Assembly: GCA_934481345.1 (NCBI GenBank)
Contig: CAKSPF010000012.1
Location: 1 to 48,966 of the forward strand
Direction of reading: 5' to 3'
Length of the DNA: 48,966 nt
Origin: an uncultured Clostridia bacterium
GTDB lineage: Bacteria; Bacillota; Clostridia; UMGS1810
The position numbers were made by a program, and so were the translations under genes. The notes under the pieces are model-generated. The model made no database searches. It saw nothing but the letters and a program-made list of their open reading frames with translations, and was not told the DNA's origin. Below, piece by piece: positions 36,181 to 44,574 of the stretch (the first letter of the stretch is position 1; every line of letters begins with the position of its first letter).

Positions 36181-38460
36181 TTATTTATTAACGGTTATCG
36201 AGGTTGTCCTGTAGCCGTAATTGTAGTCTCCAATTTCCGTTTCCTCGACCAGGAGTCTTATTTTTACTGTGTTTCCCGGCACGGTGACAGTTTGCCCGGA
36301 AAGTTCGCCGCGTGTGTATTCGCCTATTTCAGTGCCGTCTTTGTCATAAATATATATGTAGTCATAATAGCTTACATATGTATCCTCCGAGAACGTAACG
36401 CTCAGGCTCGTACATTCGCCGTCATAGGTGTATTCCTGCATTTCATCGCTCAGTGCGTCATACGGATGAGCCGACTCAAGCACCACCTCGCCGCCGACCG
36501 TGCCGGTTACGGCTTTGCCGAGCGGTTTGAGAATATCAGATGTACCGAGGAAAAACACCTTGGCTGTGTAATCCTTGCAGTCGGAGCTTACGGGGCACAT
36601 AAGCGATATGCCGCGGCTGCCTTTTGGTACACGGGTGATTTTTTTGAAAGCAAGTCTGCCGCTGCCGTCGTATACGGCGAGTATTGCATTGCAGTCTTCA
36701 AAGATATAGTTAAATTCAATATTTGCGGTTACCGTTTTGCCGTCATAAAAACAGCCGCTCATTTTTCCGGAAACGGTGAGCGCGCCGTCGTACTCAAACA
36801 CCTTTTGAGCATTATCCAGTGCGGTGTTGTGACTACTGAGCATCCAGTACCAGTCGTCTTCCGTTCCCTTGTACAGCACGGTTTTTAGTGCGCCGTCCTC
36901 CATGGCGAAGCGCTCTATTTTGGTTACTGTGCCGGGAATGATGACAGCCTTGAGCCTTGATTCGTCAAGCGAATCGTAGGATATAATTTCGGTACCTTCG
37001 GGCACTTCATAACAGCTTTCGTTTCTTCCGTTAGGGTACCGAATAAGTGTTTTCCCGGATTTGTCAAAGAGTACGCCGTCTTTGTCCGCATAATTCGGAT
37101 TGTTTTCGTCAACAAATATATTTTTTGTGTAACCTGAGGCAAATGCATAATCTCCGATACTTTTTACATATTGCGAAATGCTGAAGGTTTCAATACCCGT
37201 TCCGCGGAAGGCTCCGGTGTTGATAACGGTTACGGAATCGGGGATTTTCAGCGATTTTAAATTGTCGCTTCGGGCAAAGGATGAGTTGCCGAGCTTTGTA
37301 ACGCTGCCCGGTATTTCAAATTCGCTGTCCGTTTTTTGCGGAGCGTAGCATATAAGCTCCGTCATGTCATTTGTGTAGAGGACGCTGTCTTTTACGCAGT
37401 AATTTTGGTTTTCCGACGCAAGATAAATACTTGCAAGATTATGGCAACCGTCAAATGCGCCGTCTTCTATAACTTCAACCGAGGCGGGAATGTCTATGCT
37501 CTCAATATCCGTGCGAAAAAAAGCTCCGTAGGCTATTCTTATAAGAGTTTGCGGCAGGATTATATTTTCAAGTCTGTGGTTTTGCGAGAAAGCATATTCC
37601 GAGACGGAAATTACCTTGTAGCCACCGAGGGTTTCCGGTATCGTAATTTCACGGTCATCGCCGCTGTAATCGGTTATATCCGCTCCGGTAACACCGGAAA
37701 TCTGTATAACAGAATAGTTGTAGTCACCGTCTGTTTGTGTTTCCATCGGAGTGTCGAACCATCCGTAGACAGAGCAGTATTCAGTCATATCGGTTAAGTT
37801 GTTTACAAAAGTGATTTCAATTTCATATACATTGCTGCTCGGAAAAACCGGCGTCGAAAATTCGAGGTTTTCGGCTCCTATTTGCACATTTTGAGTAAAT
37901 TCCTTTTGTATATCTCCGTTATGTATTATTTGTATTATTGCGGTGCAGTCCCTGTAGCAGTACTCAAAATCTACCGTGCAGGTAAGCGCAGTTCCGTCAA
38001 AATCAGTATTACGGTCGTCGTCAAACAATGCGTTGACCGGCGTAACATCGTAATTCACTGTTACATCTTTCAGGTCTTCGTTGCCGTCAATTCCCGTGAT
38101 TTTGTTCCAGTCGGCTTCGCTGCCGGCATAACGAATTTCATAAAGCTTGCAGTTTTCAAATGCTTTCGTTCCGATTTCGGTTACCGTATCGGGTATTACG
38201 ACATAATCAATATCAGCGCCGCTGAAAGCGCCGTCAAGAATTTTTGTAACTTCATTCCCGTCCGCTATAGCGGGAACTGCGGCTTGCCGGTATTTACCGG
38301 AGTATCGGGTAAGCTCCGCTTTGCCGCCGGCGGTCAGGGTGAATGTAAATTCGCCGCATGTAATCTCGTTTTCGGCAGCAAACGAAGCCGACGGTACTGC
38401 GGCAAGCAGCATGCATACCGCACAAACAGCCGATATGAGCCTTATAGTTTTTTTAAACAT
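36181..38460 (-). CDS. Secreted BspA-like leucine-rich repeat protein
   Basis: The 759-residue protein starts at ATG 38460 behind AAGGAGG (minus strand) and has a signal peptide ending near SFAAE. About seven LRR_5/BspA repeats are visible, for example YVVIPDTVTEIGTKAFENC, IDIPASVEVIEDGAFDGC and LKIPDSVTVINTGAFRG. Three beta-sandwich stretches of the LFDDDRNTDFDGTALTC / SGKMSGCFYDGKTVTANIEF type lie between and after them. The C-terminus (about 690-759) is a separate beta domain (YDYIYIYDKDGTEIGEYT), like a CUB-type module. No SLH or sortase anchor is present, so it is probably released or held non-covalently. Such proteins often bind host or neighbour surfaces. Monocistronic. Confidence 0.85.
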   Translation of the reverse strand: MFKKTIRLISAVCAVCMLLAAVPSASFAAENEITCGEFTFTLTAGGKAELTRYSGKYRQAAVPAIADGNEVTKILDGAFSGADIDYVVIPDTVTEIGTKAFENCKLYEIRYAGSEADWNKITGIDGNEDLKDVTVNYDVTPVNALFDDDRNTDFDGTALTCTVDFEYCYRDCTAIIQIIHNGDIQKEFTQNVQIGAENLEFSTPVFPSSNVYEIEITFVNNLTDMTEYCSVYGWFDTPMETQTDGDYNYSVIQISGVTGADITDYSGDDREITIPETLGGYKVISVSEYAFSQNHRLENIILPQTLIRIAYGAFFRTDIESIDIPASVEVIEDGAFDGCHNLASIYLASENQNYCVKDSVLYTNDMTELICYAPQKTDSEFEIPGSVTKLGNSSFARSDNLKSLKIPDSVTVINTGAFRGTGIETFSISQYVKSIGDYAFASGYTKNIFVDENNPNYADKDGVLFDKSGKTLIRYPNGRNESCYEVPEGTEIISYDSLDESRLKAVIIPGTVTKIERFAMEDGALKTVLYKGTEDDWYWMLSSHNTALDNAQKVFEYDGALTVSGKMSGCFYDGKTVTANIEFNYIFEDCNAILAVYDGSGRLAFKKITRVPKGSRGISLMCPVSSDCKDYTAKVFFLGTSDILKPLGKAVTGTVGGEVVLESAHPYDALSDEMQEYTYDGECTSLSVTFSEDTYVSYYDYIYIYDKDGTEIGEYTRGELSGQTVTVPGNTVKIRLLVEETEIGDYNYGYRTTSITVNK

Positions 38461-38560
38461 ATTGACGTCCTCCTTGGTTTATTATTGATATATATACCAT
38501 TTATTGTAAACATTGTATCACATAATATCAAAAAATTCAATATAAATTTATAAAATTCAG

Positions 38561-38588
38561 CCGTGCACTCCAAAGCGGAGCACACGGC
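38561..38588 (-). terminator. Hairpin after the deacetylase stub
   Basis: Stem CCGTG-CACTCC / GGAGCACACGG with a 2-bp internal loop, just 3' of the minus-strand stub. No strong T tract. Confidence 0.4.
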
Positions 38589-38595
38589 CGGTTTA

Positions 38596-38901
38596 TCATT
38601 TCTTTTTATTTTCGGTTTTGGGTTTTGCGTTGTCGTCGGCGGTATCCGGCAGGGGAGTAATATCCTTATTTATCGGCACCTGCATTCCGGCGGCGTCCAT
38701 GTAGTAGTTGTCTTTATATATCAGGTCATTGATTTTGATTATCTTGTAGCCGTCGCCCTGAAGTTTTTCCAGTATGGACGGCAGCGCCTCGGGTGTGTGC
38801 TTTGCCGCGTTGTGAAACAGAACTATTGAGCCGTTTTTTACCTTGCCCGTGACGCGGTTGTATATCTCGGATGCCGACAAATCCTTCCAGTCAAGGGAAT
38901 C
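38596..38901 (-). pseudogene. C-terminal stub of a polysaccharide deacetylase (NodB homology)
   Basis: The minus-strand frame reads DSLDWKDLSASEIYNRVTGK and GSIVLFHNAAKHTPEALPSI, the last part of a NodB-type polysaccharide deacetylase (sporulation PdaB/PdaA-like). It ends in a Lys-rich tail, KPKTENKKK. The catalytic N-terminal half (TFDDGP and metal-binding His motifs) is missing. Homology starts abruptly at the GATTCC codons (38896-38901), and upstream sequence no longer resembles the family. A deacetylase of this kind is usually 250-300 residues. A TTG at 38880 would allow a 94-residue fragment, which would lack the active site. Confidence 0.75.
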
Positions 38902-38928
38902 CCCGCAGGCAGCAGTTGGAACGGTGCG

Positions 38929-40272
38929 TTATGACGTCAGTTTAATAAGCTCTGCCTTGAATTTTTCATATGTAGTATCATGGTGTGATACTTTTTCGGT
39001 TTCCATGCTTTTTATCTTCTCTTCGTCAAGCTCAATGCCCTTAAAACAGTATGGGTAATACTTGCGGCTGCTGTGCGGTCTTACGGTTTCAAAACTTCCG
39101 AACAGGGCAAACTTTTTCCCGAATATAATCTTTGTCAGCGGCTCGCCGCCAAAGTGTTTTTTATAATAGTTTACATATGCTTCGTATAATACGGCTTTTT
39201 CGCATGTGGCTTCATCTCTTATGCGGCAGCAGTCTTTTGTAAATTGTTTAAAAATATCGTCTTCCGTAACTTTTCTTGATATATTGGAAAGCTGCCTTTT
39301 GTTACTGTCAAGGCTTTGCTTTAAGCTTCCGGTGATGCATCGGATATATGTTGCGGCGGCTTTGTTGTAATTAATTTTATCAAGATTTTTTGAAAGTATC
39401 TCAAATCCGGCAGCGCCGAAAATTATTTTCATCTTTCTGTACTTCATGTGGCTCTCGGTTATATATACAAACGGCATTTTGTTTGCAAAGTGCAGATTTC
39501 CGGGAAAGGAAGGATTTTTAACGCTTATTTTTTTGCCGCTCATCAGTTTGGATAGCTTCTTTACCGAAAGCTCGGTTTCCGGTATTTTACCGTCAATAAC
39601 AACATTGATGCGGCTTCCGAGGTAAGATTCAACAGAAAGCCTGTGCAGACCTTTAATCTTTGTAAGTTCTGCATAATCAACAGCAGAAATTGAATGATCG
39701 GAAAACATATCAAAAAAGTTTATGAGCTTCTTATTCAGCTCTTTCTCTGCCAAAATAACAGTCGGCTTTGATGAGCTGCTAACCCCGTTAACGATTTCCG
39801 AAAGCATATTCAGAATTATACCGAGCGTTTTGAAATTGCCGTTTGACAGTTCATATAACAGCTTGTATGCAGTTTCCGCCGGAGTGTCATATGAGGTTTT
39901 AAGCTGCTCATATGCTTTTCTCAAGCGTTTGTTATTCGATGTAGGTTCAGGACGATGTTCAATATCAGAACGCATTTTCATAGTGGAACGGATAACGGAG
40001 TAGCTCCTATTTTTTTCCTTTTTACTTAATGTGTCCAAAAAGTCTTGTTTGCATATGGGTGCGGGACCTTTGTTTTTATGTACTATGTACAAGTTATAAC
40101 CGATAATCATGCAGGATGTTCTTGCGGATTCCTTCAAGCCGGCAAGTGCGTGAAAGTATTCGCGTTTTATTCTATCTTCCTTTTCTTTCTTTTTTGCTTG
40201 TTTTTCTGCTTCTGTGTTACAACTTCTTAAGCTTTCGTCGTATTTAAAATATCTTTCTTCAAGGGTTGGCAT
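38929..40272 (-). CDS. Replication-protein-like SF3 helicase relative, apparently without Walker A
   Basis: A 447-residue protein. The C-terminus (EAYVNYYKKHFGGEPLTKII) resembles the D5-type winged helix of P4/phage primase-helicases. LHFANKMPFVYITES matches the position of the SF3 sensor motif (fatNxlP), and LSKLMSGKKISVKNPSF resembles the segment before it. Where the Walker A loop should lie, the sequence reads KPTVILAEKELNKKLINF, which lacks the GKS/T core. So it looks like a relative of element replication helicases that lost ATP binding, perhaps serving as an initiator-type DNA-binding protein. It lies 27 bp from the deacetylase junction. This is inference from motif order; no close family was recognised. 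Confidence 0.45.
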   Translation of the reverse strand: MPTLEERYFKYDESLRSCNTEAEKQAKKKEKEDRIKREYFHALAGLKESARTSCMIIGYNLYIVHKNKGPAPICKQDFLDTLSKKEKNRSYSVIRSTMKMRSDIEHRPEPTSNNKRLRKAYEQLKTSYDTPAETAYKLLYELSNGNFKTLGIILNMLSEIVNGVSSSSKPTVILAEKELNKKLINFFDMFSDHSISAVDYAELTKIKGLHRLSVESYLGSRINVVIDGKIPETELSVKKLSKLMSGKKISVKNPSFPGNLHFANKMPFVYITESHMKYRKMKIIFGAAGFEILSKNLDKINYNKAAATYIRCITGSLKQSLDSNKRQLSNISRKVTEDDIFKQFTKDCCRIRDEATCEKAVLYEAYVNYYKKHFGGEPLTKIIFGKKFALFGSFETVRPHSSRKYYPYCFKGIELDEEKIKSMETEKVSHHDTTYEKFKAELIKLTS

Positions 40273-40296
40273 TTATAACACCGCCTGTCAAATTTC

Positions 40297-40329
40297 ATGT
40301 GCACCGTAAAACCGTATGTGCACCATAAA
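40297..40329. repeat. Tandem GTGCACC boxes upstream of the replication-like gene
   Basis: ATGTGCACCGTAAA (40297-40310) recurs as ATGTGCACCATAAA (40316-40329), a 19-bp period with one base changed. Each contains the palindrome GTGCAC. The pair lies 25 bp before the ATG of the minus-strand gene, suiting operator or iteron use. The rest of 40330-40534 is AT-rich promoter-like DNA without a gene. Confidence 0.5.
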
Positions 40330-40534
40330 TTATATAATATTCTAATCCGCATGTCAACATAAAAGGATATATAAATATGATATATATAATAAAATATAAT
40401 CAATAAATACTGTATATAAACTAAGCTGCAAAGGCATTTTGTAAGTATTTACAGAGCATATAACTTCCATGTAAGCAATCGGAATAATTATATTACGCGG
40501 TTGCATATTATCAAAACAAGGAGGTTATCAAATC

Positions 40535-40657
40535 ATGAAAATTACTAACACCTTTTGCAGTAAAAATGATAACGAAAGGATTAAGAAGCAATCCGAGATT
40601 CACCGCCGCTGTATATTGCTCATACGCGCAGCACGAGAAAGGAGGGTTGCGGCATGA
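40535..40657 (+). CDS. Small 40-residue protein coupled to the serine recombinase
   Basis: ATG 40535 sits behind a strong AAGGAGG (40519-40525), and the frame ends at TGA 40655-40657, overlapping the recombinase ATG by 4 bp (ATGA). The 40 residues (MKITNTFCSKNDNERIKKQS ... RERRVAA) are strongly basic, with no membrane segment. Because the strong ribosome site belongs to this ORF, the recombinase could be translated by re-initiation after it. It may be a true small protein or a leader that sets recombinase levels. I do not recognise a family. Confidence 0.6.
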   Translation: MKITNTFCSKNDNERIKKQSEIHRRCILLIRAARERRVAA

Positions 40658-42099
40658 ATGCAATTTACGCAAGACAATCCATTGATAAGAAAGACAGCTT
40701 ATCAATAGAAGCACAAATTGAGCAGTGCCGCAAATTCGCGGGGAATGACGCAAAGGTCTATAAAGACAAGGGTTATTCCGGAAAGAATATAAAGCGTCCT
40801 GATTTTACGGAGCTTATAAAAGCGGTTGAATCGGGAACAGTCAAAAAGATATTTGTATACAGGCTTGACCGTTTCAGCCGTTCCATTGCGGATTTCAGCC
40901 GTATGTGGGAGCTTTTGGAGAAGCACGGAGTTGAATTCTACTCAGCAACCGAAAACTTTGACACATCAACGCCCATAGGAAGGGCAATGTTAAATATCGT
41001 ATTGGTCTTTGCACAGCTTGAACGAGAAACAACGGCAGAGCGCGTAAAAGACAATTACATACACCGTTTTAAGCTGGGAGCGTGGGGCGGCGGACCTGCC
41101 CCCTACGGCTTTGACCTTGCAAAAATCGTTACCGACGGTACAAAGTCATCATCACTGATTGCAAATAAATGTGCCGATATTGTAAAGGCGATATTTGAAG
41201 AATACGCTAAATCCGACACCTCATTAAGAGGTATTGCAAACTCACTTACCCAAAAGGGCATACATGGCCCTAAACGTGAGGCGTGGGATAATGTCACGGT
41301 TTCACGCATTTTGCACAGTCCGGTGTATGTAAAAGCCGACAGCGATGTATATTGGTTTTATTTAGCCAAAGGTTTGCAGATTATGCAGGATATAGAAGCC
41401 TTTGACGGGGAGCATGCCTGCAATGTCATAGGCAGGCGCGACCGCACAAGAAACAAATATAATTCCCTCAGCGGACAAATGCTGTCGGTTTCAAATCACA
41501 AAGGGTTCATAGATTCCGGTTTATGGCTGAGGGTTCAGGCAAAGCTTGACGGCAATCCGCAGATTTCACAGACAAATTCAGGAAAATACTCTTGGCTTAC
41601 GGGTCTTATGAAGTGTGCAAGATGCGGATATGCCATAAAGGTAAACTCTTATAAAAAAGAAAACCGTCTCCGATTAGTGTGTTCGGGAAAATCGAATATG
41701 TCAGTCTGCGACGCTTCCGTTTCGGTTGGTTTAAGAGAACTTGAAGATTACATAGCAAACGAAATTGAAAAGGCTCTTAATGCAGCGCCGCCTTGCGGAG
41801 TTCTGCCTGGCAAACAAAAACAATCCGATGATGTTCTTGCCATAGAGCAAAAAATTGAACGGCTTGTCGGCGCGCTTTCCGAATGTAGTGATATATCGGC
41901 AACATATATTTCAAGAGAAATCGAACGACTTCACAAGGTTCGTGAACAGATGCTGTCACAGCCGCATAAAAATGAAACGGAGTTTACAAAACTTGATTTT
42001 AAGTCGCTTGATTTTGAAGAAAAAAAGATTGTGGCAGCGGAATTTATCAATAGAATCCTGATAAACGAAAACGAAGTAAATATTGAATGGAAAATGTAG
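40654..42099 (+). CDS. Large serine recombinase
   Basis: A 481-residue site-specific recombinase. The resolvase catalytic domain has nucleophile Ser9 (IYARQSIDKKDSLS) and arginines of the active site in YRLDRFSRS (Arg70, Arg73, Arg76). The recombinase domain follows (ALRGIANSLTQKGI-like text at about 190-215). A zinc ribbon begins at Cys321/Cys324 (CARCGY), with a coiled-coil stretch after it (about 390-435). This is the layout of the TnpX/TndX-type integrases that move Clostridial transposons by excision and circularisation. It is downstream of a coupled small ORF and upstream of a relaxase gene. Length is typical or slightly short. Confidence 0.93.
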   Translation: MNAIYARQSIDKKDSLSIEAQIEQCRKFAGNDAKVYKDKGYSGKNIKRPDFTELIKAVESGTVKKIFVYRLDRFSRSIADFSRMWELLEKHGVEFYSATENFDTSTPIGRAMLNIVLVFAQLERETTAERVKDNYIHRFKLGAWGGGPAPYGFDLAKIVTDGTKSSSLIANKCADIVKAIFEEYAKSDTSLRGIANSLTQKGIHGPKREAWDNVTVSRILHSPVYVKADSDVYWFYLAKGLQIMQDIEAFDGEHACNVIGRRDRTRNKYNSLSGQMLSVSNHKGFIDSGLWLRVQAKLDGNPQISQTNSGKYSWLTGLMKCARCGYAIKVNSYKKENRLRLVCSGKSNMSVCDASVSVGLRELEDYIANEIEKALNAAPPCGVLPGKQKQSDDVLAIEQKIERLVGALSECSDISATYISREIERLHKVREQMLSQPHKNETEFTKLDFKSLDFEEKKIVAAEFINRILINENEVNIEWKM

Positions 42100-42180
42100 T
42101 CCTTCATTTTGTAAAAAAATGGCGGACTTATTTTTTTACAATTTTACAAGGAATATAACACAATTATTAAATATTTATAG

Positions 42181-42210
42181 GGGCCCCGGGGAAGATTCTT
42201 TCTTCCCCTT
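42181..42210. promoter_or_regulatory. GC-rich inverted repeat between recombinase and relaxase (candidate oriT region)
   Basis: Within an AT-rich 237-bp gap, GGGGCCCC at 42181-42188 is followed by GGGGAAGA (42188-42195) paired with TCTTCCCC (42201-42208). No T tract follows. A conspicuous inverted repeat just upstream of a relaxase gene is where MOBP-type oriT sites are found. A terminator for the recombinase is the simpler alternative. The remaining gap is AT-rich with no gene seen. Confidence 0.35.
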
Positions 42211-42336
42211 GCGGCAATTAAAAGTAAAAATTAAATTTAATTTATTTGTTTTTATCTAAATATATATTACATTTTAAAAACACAGATAATATATAAATAA
42301 TATATTACTAACACTACAAATGAGAGGAAGATGTTT

Positions 42337-42825
42337 ATGGCTGCATTTAAAACTGTAAACGGATGCGGAAAATACCGTGATCTGAATTCAAAAGAAGATG
42401 TTATCAACTACATATTAAATCCGTGTAAAACACCGCACGGTTTTATCGGAATATGTATGGCAGAGCAGGACGCTCCTGCAGATTCCATGAAAGAAGTGTC
42501 GGCAAGGTTCGGCAAAGAAAGCGGCGTACAGCTTAGGCACTTGATTATTTCTTTTGCTCCGTATGAAAACTGCGATATATATAAAGCGGACGCAATTGCG
42601 CAGGAGTTTATATCAGTTATCGGACAAAAATATCAAGCAGTTTACGCTGTCCACGAAAACAAAAATAATATCCATTTTCACCTTGTGTTTAATTCTGTAA
42701 GTTATATTGACGGACAGCGATACTATGGTACAAGAGCCGAGCATCATCATATGCTCAATGTCTTAAAGTCTATCGCACGAAAGTACGGAATATATGATGT
42801 GCACTATGTCAGATTACACAATTGA
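42337..42825 (+). CDS. Small MOBP-type relaxase / mobilisation protein
   Basis: ATG 42337 was preferred to ATG 42331 because GAGAGGA (42322-42328) is too close to the latter. The 162-residue protein has the candidate catalytic Tyr25 in VINYILNPCKT and the metal-binding HxE...HxH motif AVHENKNNIHFHLVFNS (His106, Glu107, His113, His115). This is the relaxase core that nicks oriT, without the usual long C-terminal part. Many MOBP relaxases are 300-600 residues, so this is a minimal or shortened version. Together with the recombinase it suggests a mobilisable element that depends on another element's conjugation machinery. Confidence 0.85.
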   Translation: MAAFKTVNGCGKYRDLNSKEDVINYILNPCKTPHGFIGICMAEQDAPADSMKEVSARFGKESGVQLRHLIISFAPYENCDIYKADAIAQEFISVIGQKYQAVYAVHENKNNIHFHLVFNSVSYIDGQRYYGTRAEHHHMLNVLKSIARKYGIYDVHYVRLHN

Positions 42826-42849
42826 CGCTATCAGCCTAAAAGGTGATGA

Positions 42850-42878
42850 TTGACAGCCTTTTAAAAGCGTGATATAAT
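42850..42878 (+). promoter_or_regulatory. Consensus sigma-A promoter of the nucleotide-sugar dehydrogenase
   Basis: TTGACA (42850-42855) and TATAAT (42873-42878) with exactly 17 bp between them: a perfect consensus promoter. The AGGAGG at 42916-42921 precedes ATG 42931. Confidence 0.85.
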
Positions 42879-42930
42879 TTATCATGTGTTTTTATGTATT
42901 TTTAAGATAAATTACAGGAGGCAGAAAATC

Positions 42931-44169
42931 ATGAAAATTGCAGTAGCGGGAACGGGATATGTAGGTCTTTCGATTGCAACCTTGCTGGCACAGCACCATG
43001 AGGTAATGGCGGTTGACATCATTGCAGAAAAGGTAGAGCTTATTAACAGCAAAAAATCACCTATTCAAGATGAATACATAGAGAAGTATTTAGCCGAGAA
43101 AGAGCTTAATCTGATTGCCACACTTGATGCCAAAACGGCATATGAGAACGCTGATTTTGTAGTGATTGCAGCACCAACCAACTATGACAGTGCGAAAAAT
43201 TTCTTTGACACGTCTGCCGTGGAATCGGTAATAGAGCTTGTTTTAAAATACAATCCAAATGCGGTTATGGTAATAAAATCAACAATTCCCGTAGGTTACA
43301 CGGAAAAGGTACGCGAAAAATTTAACTGCCGCAATATAATTTTCAGTCCGGAATTTCTCCGGGAATCCAAAGCGCTGTATGACAATCTGTATCCGTCAAG
43401 GATTATCGTGGGCACAGATATAAATGACGAGCAGCTCACGGAAAAAGCTAAGACCTTTGCACAGCTTTTGCAGGAGGGGGCAATCAAGGAAAATATAGAT
43501 ACATTAATCATGGGATTTACAGAGGCAGAGGCGGTTAAGCTTTTTGCAAACACATATCTGGCTCTTAGGGTATCGTATTTTAACGAGCTTGATACTTATG
43601 CGGAAATGAAAGGCCTTGACACTCAGCAGATAATAAACGGAGTGTGCCTTGACCCGAGAATAGGAGCGCACTACAACAATCCGTCATTTGGCTACGGTGG
43701 ATACTGTCTGCCAAAGGACACAAAGCAGCTTTTGGCAAACTACGAGGACGTACCTCAGAATATGATGTCTGCAATTGTGGAGTCAAACAGAACAAGAAAG
43801 GATTTCATTGCGGACAGGGTGCTGAAAAAAGCCGGATATTATTCGTATGATGACGAGAACACATATAACGCGTCTATGGAAAAAGCTGTGACTATAGGAG
43901 TATACCGTCTGACGATGAAATCAAATTCGGACAACTTCCGCCAATCCTCCATACAAGGAGTTATGAAGCGCATCAAGGCAAAGGGTGCTGAGGTGATTAT
44001 ATATGAACCTACTTTGGACGATCAAAGCACATTTTTCGGAAGCCGAGTGGTAAATGATTTGAAAAAATTCAAAGAGCTGAGCCATGCAATTGTTGCCAAC
44101 AGATACGACAGCTGTCTTGATGATGTGAAGGAAAAGGTATATACAAGGGATTTATACGGCAGGGACTGA
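42931..44169 (+). CDS. ugd: UDP-glucose 6-dehydrogenase family nucleotide-sugar dehydrogenase
   Basis: ATG 42931 was chosen for its AGGAGG and for the immediate Rossmann motif MKIAVAGTGYVGLSIATLLA; the upstream frame from 42886 has no ribosome site. The 412-residue protein oxidises UDP-glucose to UDP-glucuronate with NAD. It shows SPEFLRESKAL, the STIPVGYT loop and active-site Cys259 in GYGGYCLPKDTKQL, typical of the Ugd family. It gives precursor for capsule or surface polysaccharide, a role that fits the epimerase at the window start. It is monocistronic, between a perfect promoter and a terminator. Specificity could also be another UDP-hexose. Confidence 0.9.
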   Translation: MKIAVAGTGYVGLSIATLLAQHHEVMAVDIIAEKVELINSKKSPIQDEYIEKYLAEKELNLIATLDAKTAYENADFVVIAAPTNYDSAKNFFDTSAVESVIELVLKYNPNAVMVIKSTIPVGYTEKVREKFNCRNIIFSPEFLRESKALYDNLYPSRIIVGTDINDEQLTEKAKTFAQLLQEGAIKENIDTLIMGFTEAEAVKLFANTYLALRVSYFNELDTYAEMKGLDTQQIINGVCLDPRIGAHYNNPSFGYGGYCLPKDTKQLLANYEDVPQNMMSAIVESNRTRKDFIADRVLKKAGYYSYDDENTYNASMEKAVTIGVYRLTMKSNSDNFRQSSIQGVMKRIKAKGAEVIIYEPTLDDQSTFFGSRVVNDLKKFKELSHAIVANRYDSCLDDVKEKVYTRDLYGRD

Positions 44170-44574
44170 TTTCTGTACGGCAAGATAAATATAGTTTTAA
44201 ATAAATATTTTTTGCTTATGAATTATACATTTGAGAAGGTAAAATCGCAATATTTCGGGTGTTTCCCCAATCTTGCGCAAATTTAAAAGGTAATATAAGC
44301 TAATTGGTTTTCGAGGAATGAAATCCGTTTTTATGGGTTTCGTTCCTCTTTACTTTGAGCTGAATTACATATTCCGCTGCTTATGCGGATGCAGTCAAAT
44401 CCTCATATGCGGGTCATAAAAATACAGTCGCAAGGAGCACAAACATGAAAATTTGAAATTTTATAAAAAAATCAAAATCATACTTTGTTATGATGACAAA
44501 ATAAAAAAATATGTTACAATATATCAAATGTATAAAAATCAAAAAAATAATACTATAGGAGGAATGTTTACATC
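44170..44574. other. Long AT-rich gap with terminator and a pseudogene promoter
   Basis: This 405-bp gap contains the terminator at 44313-44350 and, at 44493-44520, ATGACA and TACAAT with a 16-bp spacer, a likely promoter for the pseudogene. Near 44434-44454 there is AAGGAG, then ATG and a stop two codons later, so no protein. Nothing else was recognised. Confidence 0.5.
44313..44352 (+). terminator. Terminator after ugd
   Basis: 14-bp stem, 44313-44326 with 44335-44348 (two G-U pairs), followed by TTTACTTT. Confidence 0.75.

Noticed and set aside
36139..36888. 249-codon plus-strand frame
   Set aside because: Antisense to the BspA-like gene and overlapping its terminator; no domain seen.
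40297..40329. Start of a CRISPR-like array
   Set aside because: Only two copies with a 5-bp gap between boxes and no cas gene.
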